Of a DNA stretch of 64,000 bases, positions 17,610-26,249 are shown in pieces. The DNA lies in NCBI RefSeq assembly GCF_030063475.1, contig NZ_JASIRT010000004.1, positions 1-64,000 of the forward strand, in the 5' to 3' direction. The notes beneath the pieces were generated by a model. The model saw only the letters and a list, made by a program, of their open reading frames with translations, had not been told where the DNA came from and did not search any database. The DNA is from Roseomonas sp. E05 (GTDB taxonomy: Bacteria; Pseudomonadota; Alphaproteobacteria; Acetobacterales; Acetobacteraceae). Numbering within the stretch: position 1 is the first letter of the stretch; every line of letters begins with the position of its first letter. Position numbers and translations under genes: made by a program.

Positions 17610-18407
17610 TCACGCGTCCGCCTCGTGCCGGCGCGCCTGGGCCAGTTGCAGCTGCCGCACCCGCTTCTCCATCACCGCCGCGCGGGTGCGGGCCAGCACC
17701 AGCGCGGCGAAGGCCAGGGTGAAGCCGACCGCGCAGATCAGCAGGGGATAGAGCATCTCCACATGCATCGCCGGCCCGCCCAGCCGCACCACGGAGGCCG
17801 ACTGGTGCAGCGTGTTGAACCAGTCCACCGACCATTTGATGACCGGCAGGTTCACCGCGCCGATCAGCGCCAGGATGGCGCCGGCGCGGGCGCCGCGCTC
17901 CTCGTCGTCGAAGGCGCGGACCAGGGCGGCATGGCCCACCCAGAGGAAGAACAGCACCAGCACGGAGGTCATCCGCGCGTCCCAGGCCCACCAGGTGCCC
18001 CACATCGGCCGGCCCCAGAGGCTGCCGGTGACGAGGCAGAGCGCCGTGACCATGGCGCCCGCCGGGGAGAGCTCGCGCGCCGCGAGGTCGGCCAGCGGGT
18101 GGCGCCAGACCAGGGAAAGCAGCGAGGCCACGGCCAGGCCGGCATAGCCGCCCATCGCCAGCCAGGCCATCGGGACGTGGACATACATGATGCGCACCGT
18201 CTCGCCCTGCTGCCAGTCGGGCGGCGAGAAGGCCAGCGCCCAGGCGGCGCCCACCGCCAGCACGAGGAGCGCGGCGCCCCAGAGCCAGGGCAGCAGCCGG
18301 TCGGTCAGGCGCAGGAAGCGGCCGGGATTGGCGAAGCGGTGCAGCGCGCCGCCTCCGCGGGAGGGGGACAGGGCGGCAGGGCGGGGACGGGGCGGCAGGG
18401 TGCTCAC
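17610..18407 (-). CDS. ccmC: Heme exporter/transfer protein CcmC
   Basis: 265 residues from a GTG at 18407 (VSTLPPRPRP). CcmC loads heme on CcmE. It has six membrane segments and the WWD motif GRPMWGTWWAWDARMTSVL (residues 132-150), with YVHVPMAWLAM before it (His 77) and LPVIKWSVDWFNTLHQ after it, the second heme-ligand His region. A leader of about 30 residues precedes the first membrane segment and is longer than usual. It heads the minus-strand ccmC-D-E-F-G-H-I run. The ABC subunits ccmA and ccmB are not here. Confidence 0.95.
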   Translation of the reverse strand: MSTLPPRPRPAALSPSRGGGALHRFANPGRFLRLTDRLLPWLWGAALLVLAVGAAWALAFSPPDWQQGETVRIMYVHVPMAWLAMGGYAGLAVASLLSLVWRHPLADLAARELSPAGAMVTALCLVTGSLWGRPMWGTWWAWDARMTSVLVLFFLWVGHAALVRAFDDEERGARAGAILALIGAVNLPVIKWSVDWFNTLHQSASVVRLGGPAMHVEMLYPLLICAVGFTLAFAALVLARTRAAVMEKRVRQLQLAQARRHEADA

Positions 18408-18524
18408 GGCGGGCAAACTAGGCGCTTGCGGCGCCGGATTGAAGCCATCGCCGCACGCGGTTACGTCATGCAACAGCCGCGCGCGAAGCGATTCCGCCGC
18501 CGCCATGCAGAAGGAAGCCTGATT

Positions 18525-18821
18525 ATGCTGTTCGCCATCATCTACGAGGACAAGCCGGGCGTGCTGGACCAGCGGGCGGCGACCCGTCCGGCACATCTCG
18601 AATACCTCACCGCCAAGGCGGCCTCCCTGGTGCAGGGCGGCGCCATGCTGGATGCCGAGGGCAAGCCCTGCGGCAGCCTGATCCTGGTCGAGGCGCCCGA
18701 CCTGGCCGCCGCCGAGAAGCTGGCTGCCGAGGACCCCTATGTGCAGGCCGGGCTGTTCCAGCGCGTCACCGTGCGTGCCTTCCGCCAGGCCTTCGCCAAC
18801 GGCGCGCCCGTCAGCGCCTGA
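18525..18821 (+). CDS. YciI-family protein
   Basis: 98 residues, a compact dimeric alpha-beta domain. YciI hallmarks are present: MLFAIIYEDKPGVLDQRAATRPAHLEYL with the conserved R and H, and a central GSLILVEA strand followed by DPYVQAGLFQRVTVRAF. YciI-like proteins are of uncertain function, some perhaps enzymatic with a His/Asp pair. The ATG at 18525 follows AAGGAAG. It is closely followed by the EVE-domain gene and diverges from ccmC. Confidence 0.93.
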   Translation: MLFAIIYEDKPGVLDQRAATRPAHLEYLTAKAASLVQGGAMLDAEGKPCGSLILVEAPDLAAAEKLAAEDPYVQAGLFQRVTVRAFRQAFANGAPVSA

Positions 18822-18830
18822 GGCGCGGCG

Positions 18831-19262
18831 GTGGCCCACTGGCTGGTCAAGAGCGAGCCGGACGCCTTCTCCTGGGACCAGCAGGTGGCGAACGGCACCG
18901 AGCCCTGGACCGGCGTGCGCAACGCCCTGGCGGCGAAGCACCTGCGCGCCATGCGCAGCGGCGACCGCGCCTTCTTCTATCACTCGAACGTGGGGAAGGA
19001 GATCGTCGGCGTCGTCGAGGTGGCGCGCGAGGCCTATCCCGACCCCACTGAGGACGTGGCGGCGGGCAAGGCCCCGCGCTGGTGCTGCGTGGACATGCGC
19101 GCGGTCGGGCCGATGCCCCGGCCGGTGACGCTGGCCGCCATCAAGGCCGAGCCGGCGCTGGCGGAGCTGGCGCTGATCCGCCAGTCCCGCCTGTCGGTGA
19201 TGCCGGTCTCGGCGGAGCACTGGGCGCTGCTCTGCCGGATGGGAGGCTGGGCGGCCGGGTGA
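18831..19262 (+). CDS. EVE-domain protein
   Basis: 143 residues from a GTG at 18831. It opens with AHWLVKSEPDAFSWDQQV and continues EPWTGVRNALAAKHLRAM and GDRAFFYHSNVGKEIVGVVEV, the EVE (PUA-like) fold thought to bind modified nucleic-acid bases. The GTG starts ten bases after the YciI stop, consistent with one transcript; YciI-EVE pairs are common in alphaproteobacteria. Confidence 0.93.
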   Translation: MAHWLVKSEPDAFSWDQQVANGTEPWTGVRNALAAKHLRAMRSGDRAFFYHSNVGKEIVGVVEVAREAYPDPTEDVAAGKAPRWCCVDMRAVGPMPRPVTLAAIKAEPALAELALIRQSRLSVMPVSAEHWALLCRMGGWAAG

Positions 19263-19401
19263 GGCCGGCGGCGGCTGTATCCGGGTTCCGCAAGGTAGAC
19301 GGCCAACCGGACCGGCAACCGAAGGCCTGGGAGAAGCGCTTATGCCCCCCTCCTTCGGAGGCTGGGAAGTGGTTGAAACAGGGGCTTAAGGTGGCGACGG
19401 G

Positions 19402-19755
19402 TTGCTGCACCAGCAGGACATCCTGGCGCGGTGCGGCGAACTCGCCCTCAGGTCCGATGACCTCGACGCGATCCTGACGGAAGCCTGCCGCCCCATCCGC
19501 TATACCGGCCCCGCGGTGGACGTCACGGCCTCCAAGCTGGCCGAGCAGGCGCTGCGCCAGGCCAACGAGGACCTGGAGGCGAAGGTCGCCGAGCGCACGC
19601 AGGCGCTGACGGAGGCGAATGCCCGGCTGCGCGCCGCGGCGGAGGAGCGCGCGCGGGTCGAAGAGGCGTTGCGCCAGTCGCACAAGATGGAGGCGGTCGG
19701 GCAGCTCACCGGCGGCCTGGTGCACGACTTCAACAACCTGCTCGCCGGCCGCCGA
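19402..19755 (+). pseudogene. Decayed hybrid histidine kinase fragment
   Basis: The frame begins [20 protein letters not shown], the usual N terminus of Acetobacteraceae/Methylobacterium-type hybrid kinases just before a GAF or PAS sensor. It then jumps directly to the end of a PAS domain and its coiled coil ([20 protein letters not shown] ... [17 protein letters not shown]), then to the phosphoacceptor box [20 protein letters not shown] with the His. Similarity stops a few residues later, at about 19755. The sensor domain, most of the kinase domain and the receiver are missing, and the rest of the frame to 19965 is unrelated. It has an internal deletion and a lost 3-prime end. Confidence 0.75.
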
Positions 19756-19973
19756 GCCTGCCCGGCAGCCTCAGGCCGTCAGGTGCGCATGGAGGATGCT
19801 GCCGCCGTCAAGGGTGGCGCCGTGGAGGCGGTGGCCGGGCATTTCGTCGGCAAGGGCCATGCGGTGGCGGGAGCGGCGGCGGGCTGCGCCGCCGGCGTGC
19901 ACCGCCGGCACCGGGCGGAGCGCCGCCAGGACCAGCGACAGCAGGGCCAGAGCCCGAAGGGCTGAGCGCGCCT

Positions 19974-20390
19974 TTATCGCCCGCCGAACCAGGGCGTGCG
20001 GCCGCGCTGGAAATCGGGCCGTCCGGCGGGGTCCGGCGGCTGCTCCTGCAGGAAGGGCATGGGGTCGATATAGATCTGCACGCCGTTGTCCGGGGAGGGT
20101 GAGCCGCCCGGCCCGCCACGGCGGCGGCGGAAGTCGCGCTCGACGTCCTCGCGGCCGAGATAGCGGCCCTCCTGGTCATAGTACCGCCGCACGCCGCCGC
20201 CGGCGGAGCGCTCGGAGCGGCCCTCATACTGGCCCCAGGGGTCATAGTAGCGTGTCTCGCCGCCCTGCCGTTCGCTCCGGCCGAGATAGCGGCCATACGC
20301 GTCGAAATCGGGCCGGGGCTGCGCGCGGGCCGGCGTGGCCAGGCCCAGCAGCAGCCCCAGTGCCAGCGCGTGGCGTCCCAGTCGTTGCAT
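19974..20390 (-). CDS. Secreted protein with YGRYLGRSE-type repeats
   Basis: 138 residues from the ATG at 20390 (MQRLGRHALALGLLLGLATP, signal peptide ending near ARAQP). The mature part holds three imperfect repeats of about 20 residues: AYGRYLGRSERQGGETRYYD, PWGQYEGRSERS...RRYYD and QEGRYLGRED. These are rich in Tyr, Gly and Arg and resemble the short YxGR repeats of some envelope proteins. The C-terminal third is Pro/Arg-rich. No enzyme family is recognised. It stands alone, downstream of and convergent with the decayed kinase gene. Confidence 0.7.
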   Translation of the reverse strand: MQRLGRHALALGLLLGLATPARAQPRPDFDAYGRYLGRSERQGGETRYYDPWGQYEGRSERSAGGGVRRYYDQEGRYLGREDVERDFRRRRGGPGGSPSPDNGVQIYIDPMPFLQEQPPDPAGRPDFQRGRTPWFGGR

Positions 20391-20566
20391 CCGTGCTCCC
20401 TCCGCCCGGACAGGCTGCCCTTCGTCGGTCAATGAAAGGTTAAGCCATGGGGCGCCGCGCTTCCCCTTCGAAGGGAGGTCCGGGAGGCGCCACCTCCCCC
20501 CTCCCGACCCTGCCGCAAGCCCCGGCCCGGCTTGCCTTCCAGCCGTGCCTGCGCCATCCGGCCGGC

Positions 20567-20917
20567 ATGAGCGATGCGCGCGCCTTGTGCCGACTGGACG
20601 ACATCCCCGACGGGAAGGCCCGTGGCTTCCCGGGCCCTGAGGGAAGCTTCATCGGCCTGCTGGCGGTCCGACGGGGCGCGCGGGTGTTCGTCTACGTCAA
20701 TTCCTGCCCGCATGTCGGCGTGGCGCTGGAGATGATGCCGGACCGCTTCCTTGACGGGCCGGGCCGGATGATCGTCTGTGCCGTGCATGGTGCGCGCTTC
20801 CGCATCGAGGATGGCTTCTGCGTCTCCGGCCCCTGCGCCGGGGACAGCCTGGAGGCGGTGGAGGCGCGGATTGACGCTGACGGCACCGTCTGGGTGCCGG
20901 CGGATGCAGGGGCCTGA
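20567..20917 (+). CDS. Rieske [2Fe-2S] ferredoxin-like protein
   Basis: 116 residues. A soluble Rieske domain with cluster ligands C47-P-H49 (VNSCPHVGVAL) and C71-A-V-H74 (IVCAVHGARF), spaced 22 residues apart. The Pro-loop DGFCVSGPCAGDSLEAV follows with two extra cysteines, a feature of the membrane-complex type that can form a disulfide. Such stand-alone proteins carry electrons for oxygenases or similar enzymes. No partner is adjacent; acs is next on the same strand after 113 bases. Confidence 0.9.
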   Translation: MSDARALCRLDDIPDGKARGFPGPEGSFIGLLAVRRGARVFVYVNSCPHVGVALEMMPDRFLDGPGRMIVCAVHGARFRIEDGFCVSGPCAGDSLEAVEARIDADGTVWVPADAGA

Positions 20918-21030
20918 AACCAGCCGGCTTTCGCGGCACTTGACGTGCCTCAGGGCGGCTTGGCCCAATAGGCGCTGAATACGCGGCGCGCCGCCGCATG
21001 GGCGGAGAGCGGAGCGGGGAGGAAAGAGAC

Positions 21031-22965
21031 ATGCCCGATGATGCGCTGATCACGGTGAAGCCCGAGCTGGCGCAGGGCGCCAAGGTGGATGCCGCGCGCT
21101 ACCGAACCATGTCGGCCGAGGCCTTGCGCGACCCGGAGGGCTTCTGGCGGGAGGAGGCGAAGCGCATCGCCTGGATGACGCCGCCAACGAAGATCAAGAA
21201 CACCAGCTTCACCGGCGACGTCTCGATCAAGTGGTTCGAGGACGGCGTGCTGAACGTCTCCGTCTCCTGCCTCGACCGGCACCTGGCGCAGCGTGGCGAC
21301 CAGGTGGCGATCATCTGGGAGGGCGACGACCCGGACACCGACGCCAAGATCACCTATCGTGACCTGCACGAGCGGGTCTGCCGCCTGGCCAGCGCCATGA
21401 AGGGGCTGGGCGTGAAGAAGGGCGACCGCGTCACGCTCTATTTGCCGATGATCGTCGAGGCGGCGGTGGCGATGCTCGCCTGTGCCCGCATCGGCGCGAT
21501 CCATTCGGTGGTGTTCGGCGGCTTCTCGCCCGACAGCCTGGCCTCGCGCATCGAGGATTGCGAGAGCACGCTGCTGATCACCGCCGACGAAGGCCGCCGC
21601 GGCGGCCGCAAGGTGCCGCTCAAGACCAATGCCGACGAGGCGCTGAAGGCCTGCCCCACGGTGCAGAACGTCATCGTGGTGCGGAACACCGGCGGCGAGG
21701 TGCCGATGCAGGGCGGGCGGGACCACTGGTACCACGAGCTCTGCGCCCAGGCCTCGCCGCACTGCGAGCCGGAGCCGATGAACGCGGAGGACCCGCTGTT
21801 CATCCTCTATACCTCCGGCTCCACCGGCAAGCCGAAGGGCGTGCTGCACACCACTGCGGGCTACCTCGTCTGGGCCGCCTTCACGCATGAGCTGGTCTTC
21901 GACTACCGGCCGGGCGAGGTGTTCTGGTGCACCGCCGATGTCGGCTGGGTCACCGGCCACACCTACATCGTCTATGGCCCGCTGGCGAACGGCGCGACCA
22001 CGCTGATGTTCGAGGGCGTGCCGAACTGGCCGGGCATCGACCGCTGCTGGCAGGTGGTGGACAAGCACCAGGTCAACATCTTCTACACCGCGCCGACCGC
22101 CATCCGCAGCCTGATGCGCGAGGGCGAGGCGCCGGTGAAGAAGTGGTCCCGCAAGTCGCTGCGCATCCTCGGCAGCGTCGGCGAGCCGATCAACCCCGAG
22201 GCCTGGCTCTGGTACTACCGCACCGTGGGCGAAAGCCGCCTGCCGGTGGTGGACACCTGGTGGCAGACCGAGACCGGGGGCATCCTGATCTCCCCGCTGC
22301 CCTTCGCGGTGGACCAGAAGCCGGGCTCCGCGACCTTGCCGCTGCCCGGCGTGCAGCCGGCGCTGGTGGACAATGAAGGCAACATCCTGGAGGGGGCCAC
22401 CGAGGGCAACCTCGTGCTGATGGACTCCTGGCCGGGCCAGATGCGCACCGTCTATCGCGACCACGAGCGCTTCATCCAGACCTACTTCTCCACCTTCCCC
22501 GGCCGCTACTTCACCGGCGACGGCGCCCGGCGCGACGCCGACGGCTATTACTGGATCACCGGCCGGGTGGATGACGTGCTGAACGTCTCCGGCCACCGCA
22601 TGGGCACCGCCGAGATCGAGAGCGCGCTGGTCGCCCACCCCAAGGTGGCCGAGGCGGCCGTGGTCGGCATGCCGCACGAGCTGAAGGGCCAGGGCATCTA
22701 CTGCTACGTGACGCTGAAGTCGGGCGAGGAGCCCTCCGAGGCGCTGCGCAAGGAGCTGGTGGCCTGGGTGCGCAAGGAGATCGGCCCGATCGCCGCGCCG
22801 GATGCCATCCAGTGGGCACCGGGCCTGCCCAAGACCCGCTCGGGCAAGATCATGCGCCGCATCCTGCGCAAGATCGCGGCCAACGAGACCGACAGCCTGG
22901 GGGATACCTCCACCCTCGCCGATCCGACCGTGGTGCAGGAGCTGATCAGCAACCGCGCTGGCTGA
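21031..22965 (+). CDS. acs: Acetyl-coenzyme A synthetase
   Basis: 644 residues, the usual length. It activates acetate to acetyl-CoA through acetyl-AMP. The P-loop is [15 protein letters not shown] (residue 260 onward), and the acetate/CoA pocket shows [15 protein letters not shown]. The C-terminal lid has the catalytic lysine in [14 protein letters not shown] (K606), equivalent to the lysine controlled by reversible acetylation. The ATG at 21031 follows GGGGAGGAA at a good distance; an upstream in-frame ATG at 20998 lacks support. A family-A repeat follows the stop as a probable terminator. Confidence 0.97.
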   Translation: MPDDALITVKPELAQGAKVDAARYRTMSAEALRDPEGFWREEAKRIAWMTPPTKIKNTSFTGDVSIKWFEDGVLNVSVSCLDRHLAQRGDQVAIIWEGDDPDTDAKITYRDLHERVCRLASAMKGLGVKKGDRVTLYLPMIVEAAVAMLACARIGAIHSVVFGGFSPDSLASRIEDCESTLLITADEGRRGGRKVPLKTNADEALKACPTVQNVIVVRNTGGEVPMQGGRDHWYHELCAQASPHCEPEPMNAEDPLFILYTSGSTGKPKGVLHTTAGYLVWAAFTHELVFDYRPGEVFWCTADVGWVTGHTYIVYGPLANGATTLMFEGVPNWPGIDRCWQVVDKHQVNIFYTAPTAIRSLMREGEAPVKKWSRKSLRILGSVGEPINPEAWLWYYRTVGESRLPVVDTWWQTETGGILISPLPFAVDQKPGSATLPLPGVQPALVDNEGNILEGATEGNLVLMDSWPGQMRTVYRDHERFIQTYFSTFPGRYFTGDGARRDADGYYWITGRVDDVLNVSGHRMGTAEIESALVAHPKVAEAAVVGMPHELKGQGIYCYVTLKSGEEPSEALRKELVAWVRKEIGPIAAPDAIQWAPGLPKTRSGKIMRRILRKIAANETDSLGDTSTLADPTVVQELISNRAG

Positions 22966-22980
22966 GAGGCTGAGAGAAAA

Positions 22981-23019
22981 GTCCGGGGGAAGGAATTCCC
23001 CCGGACCCCCATCTTTTTT
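22981..23019 (+). repeat. Family-A dyad repeat after acs (terminator-like)
   Basis: An 11-bp stem (GTCCGGGGGAA/TTCCCCCGGAC, GGAA loop) is followed by CCCCATC and six T residues, 15 bases after the acs stop and in the right orientation. Confidence 0.85.
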
Positions 23020-23070
23020 CTGTCAGTTGGGCGCCGCCGGCCCGTGCTGCGGCGAGAGGGAGGGAAAGCC

Positions 23071-24006
23071 ATGCGGATCCTGGTTCTCGGCGCGGGTGCG
23101 CTCGGTGGCTACTACGGCGCGCGGCTGCTGGAGGCGGGGGCCAATCTCGCCTTTCTCGTGCGGGCGCGGCGGCAGGAGCAATTGCGGAAGAACGGGCTGG
23201 TCGTGCACTGCCCGGTCTTCGGCACCACGCAGCGCTCCGTCACCGCGCTGCAGGCCAGCGAGGTGCGCCCCGGCTGGGATCTCGTGCTGCTGACCTGCAA
23301 GGCCTACGACCTGGAGGACGCCATCGCCGCCATCCGCCCCGCCGTCGGGCCGGAAACGGCCGTCCTGCCGGTGCTCAACGGCCTCGCCCATATCGGCCGG
23401 CTGCAGGAAGCCTTCGGCGAGGCCGCCGTGCTCGGCGGCGTCGCCCGCATCCAGGCCACCCTTACGCCGGAAGGCGAGGTGCGGAACTTCGCCCAGTGGC
23501 GCGCCCTGACGGTGGGCGAGCTGGACGGGCGCACGACGCCGCGCGTCACCGGCTTCGTCGCCCTGGCCGGCAAGGGCGGCATCCAGGCCGAGGCCAGCTC
23601 CGATATCCGCGGCGCCCTCTGGGCCAAGCTGGTGATGCTCGGCACCTTGGCCGGGGCCACGGTGCTGATGCGCGGTTCGGTCGGGCAGATCCTGCGGGCG
23701 CCGGGCGGCGCCGGCTTCCTGCGCAGCCTGCTGGAGCGCAACGCCGCCATCGCCGCGCATCATGGCGCGCCCTTGGCGCCGGCCGCCCTGGAGACGATCC
23801 GGGCCATGTTCGGCGACCCGGCCAGCAAGCTGACCGCCAGCATGCTGCGCGACCTCGAAAGCGGCGGGCGGATCGAGTCGGACGCCATCCTGGGCGAATT
23901 GCTGGAAGGCGCACGGCGCGCCGGGATCGAACCCGCACTGCATGAACTCACCATGCTGCATGCCCGCACCTATGAGCAGCGCCGTGCCGAGGAAGCCGGC
24001 CCGTGA
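23071..24006 (+). CDS. 2-dehydropantoate 2-reductase family protein
   Basis: 311 residues. The family reduces ketopantoate to pantoate for coenzyme A, but paralogues are common and this may act on another 2-oxo acid. Rossmann motif GAGALGGYYGARLLEAG starts at residue 7, the catalytic Lys is in LLTCKAYD (K77), and the second Lys and Glu/Ser positions are in ALWAKLVM and DLESGGRIESD, the PanE C-domain block. The ATG at 23071 follows AGGGAGGG. It overlaps the next gene by four bases (GTGA). Confidence 0.88.
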   Translation: MRILVLGAGALGGYYGARLLEAGANLAFLVRARRQEQLRKNGLVVHCPVFGTTQRSVTALQASEVRPGWDLVLLTCKAYDLEDAIAAIRPAVGPETAVLPVLNGLAHIGRLQEAFGEAAVLGGVARIQATLTPEGEVRNFAQWRALTVGELDGRTTPRVTGFVALAGKGGIQAEASSDIRGALWAKLVMLGTLAGATVLMRGSVGQILRAPGGAGFLRSLLERNAAIAAHHGAPLAPAALETIRAMFGDPASKLTASMLRDLESGGRIESDAILGELLEGARRAGIEPALHELTMLHARTYEQRRAEEAGP

Positions 24007-24869
24007 CCGACCGCCATCGCATCGGCAACGGCCGGCTCTCCGCCACCATCCGCGCGCACGGGGCGGAGCTGATCAGCCTGCGTGACGCGGAAGGCATCGA
24101 ACTGCTGTGGCACGGCGGGCCGGAATGGCGGCGCCACGCGCCGGTGTTGTTCCCCATCGTCGGCAAGCTGGCCGGCGACACGCTGCGCCACGCCGGCAAG
24201 GCCTACCGGCTGCCGCAGCACGGCTTCGCGCGCGACCGCCGCTTCGACTGGGTGGCGCGCGAGGCAACGCAATGCCGCCTCCGCCTCGTCTCCGACGAGG
24301 AGAGCAAGGCGGTCTTCCCCTTCGCCTTCGCGCTCGATTTGACCTACGAGGTGGCGGACACACGGCTCACCGTCACCGCCACGGTGACCAATCCAGGGCG
24401 CGGCCCGCTGCCTTTCTCCATCGGCGCGCACCCTGCCTTCCGCTGGCCCCTGGCGCCCGGCCTGTCAAAGGCGGAGCACCGGCTGAGCTTCGAGGCGCCC
24501 GAACCCGGCCCCGTGCGCTACCTCCAGGACGGGCTGCTGGGACCGGAGGAGCCCTCGCTCCTGCAGGGGCGGGAGCTGCCGCTCTCGCCCGCCCTGTTCG
24601 CCCGTGATGCGGTGATCCTGCCTGGCCTGGTCAGCCGGGCGGTGCGCTTCGCCGCTGCCGGTGGCCCGGCGCTGCGCGTGGCCTGGGAGGGTTATCGCGA
24701 TCTCGGCCTGTGGTCGAAGCCGGAAGGGGCGGATTTCCTCTGCATCGAGCCCTGGTACGGCACCGCCAGCCCGGTGGGCTGGGACGGGGAGTTCGACATG
24801 AAGCCGGGGACCCTCACCCTGGCGCCCGGCGAAAGCCACGACTTCACCTGGTCCGTCAGCCCGGAGTGA
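24003..24869 (+). CDS. Aldose 1-epimerase-like protein (LacX type)
   Basis: 288 residues from a GTG at 24003 that overlaps the preceding stop. It belongs to the galactose-mutarotase fold and resembles the LacX group: GAELISLRDAEGIELLWHG, RHAPVLFPIVGKLAGD, LPQHGFARD (His) and IGAHPAFRWPL (second His), with CIEPWYGTASP near the end. These enzymes interconvert sugar anomers; the physiological sugar is unknown. Co-expression with the ketopantoate-reductase-like gene is likely. Confidence 0.9.
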   Translation: MTDRHRIGNGRLSATIRAHGAELISLRDAEGIELLWHGGPEWRRHAPVLFPIVGKLAGDTLRHAGKAYRLPQHGFARDRRFDWVAREATQCRLRLVSDEESKAVFPFAFALDLTYEVADTRLTVTATVTNPGRGPLPFSIGAHPAFRWPLAPGLSKAEHRLSFEAPEPGPVRYLQDGLLGPEEPSLLQGRELPLSPALFARDAVILPGLVSRAVRFAAAGGPALRVAWEGYRDLGLWSKPEGADFLCIEPWYGTASPVGWDGEFDMKPGTLTLAPGESHDFTWSVSPE

Positions 24870-24993
24870 CCAAGGCTGCCATCGCCAGCGTTGAAGCTGC
24901 CATAAAGGCTGACGAGGGTACGACCGGAAGGGAAGATCCCGCACCGCCATGTTCGCTGGGCGGTGGCTGACGGACATGTTCCGCCCCACGAAT

Positions 24994-25049
24994 GTGGGGG
25001 TCCGGGGGAACTCAGTTCCCCCGGCGGGGTCCAGGGGCGGAGCCCCTGG
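24994..25049. repeat. Family-B/C-like composite repeat
   Basis: A palindrome CCGGGGGAAC/GTTCCCCCGG with a 3-base centre (25002-25024) is followed by CCAGGGGC/GCCCCTGG with a GGA loop (25031-25049). It mixes the family-A core with the family-C module and separates the convergent epimerase and aminotransferase genes. Confidence 0.8.
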
Positions 25050-25053
25050 TGCC

Positions 25054-26211
25054 TTACAGCCCGGCGATCACCGCTTCCGCGACCCGGCTGACCTGCTCCT
25101 CGTCGAGATAGGGGTGCATCGGCAGCGCCAGGATGCGCTGGCAGACATTCTCGCTGACCGGCAGCGGCGGCGCCTGGCGCAGCCCCCCGGCATGGGCGGC
25201 GGCATAGGCGGGCTGATGGTGCAGCGGCTTCGGGTAATAGATGGCGCTGGGCACGCCGCGCGCCTGCATCGCCGCCTGCACGCGGCTGCGCGTCCCGGCC
25301 TCCGGCAGCAGGATGGAGTAGAGCCCCCAGGCGCTCTCCGCCCCGGCCTGGGCGCCGGGCACGACGACATGCCTCGCCAGCCGCTCGGCATACCAGCCGG
25401 CGATGCGGGTGCGGGCCTTCAGCTCCTCCGCCAGCAGCGGCAGCTTGCAGAGCAGGATGGCCGCCTGGATGGTGTCGAGCCGGCCGTTCATGCCGGTGCG
25501 CTCCACCTCGTAGCGGGTCTTTTCGCCATGGGTGCGCAGCGAGCGGTACAGCTCGGCGCGGGCGGCGTCGTTGGTCAGGATGGCGCCGCCATCGCCGTAG
25601 CAGCCAAGCGTCTTGGTTGGATAGAAGCTGAGCGCGGTGGCATCGGCCCAGGCGCCGAGCCGCTTGCCGTGCAGCGCGCCGCCGAAGGCCTGCGCGGCAT
25701 CGTCCAGCGCGAACATGCCTTCGGCGCGGCAGACTTCTTCGAGTTCCGGCCAGTCCGCGGGGCGGCCGAACAGGTCCACGCCGACGACCGCGCGCGGGCG
25801 CAGCCGGCCTTCCTCCTTCACCAGCGCGATGCGGCGCTTCAGGTCGTCGAGGTCGATGTTGAAGCTGTCCTCGGCGATGTCCACGAAGACCGGCGTGGCG
25901 CCGAGCACCAGCGGCACCTCGGCGGTGGCGGTGTAGGTGAAGGCGGGCAGGAAGACCGCGTCGCCCGGGCCGATGCCCTCCGCCATCATGGCGATCTGCA
26001 GCGCGTCGGTGCCGGAGGAGACGCCGACGGCATGCCCCACGCCGGCGAACTCGGCCAGCTTCGCCTCCAGCTCGCGCACGTCCGGCCCGTTGATGAAGGC
26101 GCCGCTGTCCAGGATGGCGGCGATGCGGCGGTCGATCTCGGGGCGGATCAGCGCCTGCTGCGCCTTCATGTCGAACAGGGAGATCGGGCGCGGGGAAGTC
26201 TCGGCAGTCAT
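25054..26211 (-). CDS. DegT/DnrJ/EryC1/StrS aminotransferase (3-amino sugar type)
   Basis: 385 residues. PLP-dependent aminotransferase acting on a keto group of a nucleotide sugar. The fold-type I markers are VGVSSGTDALQIAM, FTYTATAEVPLVLGATPVF, ALDDAAQAFGG and the PLP lysine K200 in SFYPTKTLGCYGDGGAI. It is most like the WbpE/WlbC group that makes 3-amino-3-deoxy-uronic acid sugars, which would suit the neighbouring UDP-sugar dehydrogenase, but the substrate is inferred. It is the last gene of the 34.6-25.1 kb operon, 38 bases after the dehydrogenase. Confidence 0.9.
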   Translation of the reverse strand: MTAETSPRPISLFDMKAQQALIRPEIDRRIAAILDSGAFINGPDVRELEAKLAEFAGVGHAVGVSSGTDALQIAMMAEGIGPGDAVFLPAFTYTATAEVPLVLGATPVFVDIAEDSFNIDLDDLKRRIALVKEEGRLRPRAVVGVDLFGRPADWPELEEVCRAEGMFALDDAAQAFGGALHGKRLGAWADATALSFYPTKTLGCYGDGGAILTNDAARAELYRSLRTHGEKTRYEVERTGMNGRLDTIQAAILLCKLPLLAEELKARTRIAGWYAERLARHVVVPGAQAGAESAWGLYSILLPEAGTRSRVQAAMQARGVPSAIYYPKPLHHQPAYAAAHAGGLRQAPPLPVSENVCQRILALPMHPYLDEEQVSRVAEAVIAGL

Positions 26212-26249
26212 CAGCGGATCGCTCCGTCAGTGCGGCCCGGGCGCGGGGC

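Noticed and set aside
19757-19970. Minus-strand signal-peptide-like stretch [20 protein letters not shown]
   Set aside because: No ATG, GTG or TTG start in a suitable place and no conserved mature part. It is probably decayed DNA after the kinase remnant.
20938-21000. Sigma-70 promoter before acs (TTGACG near 20940)
   Set aside because: The -35 is fair, but no acceptable -10 lies at 16-18 bases.
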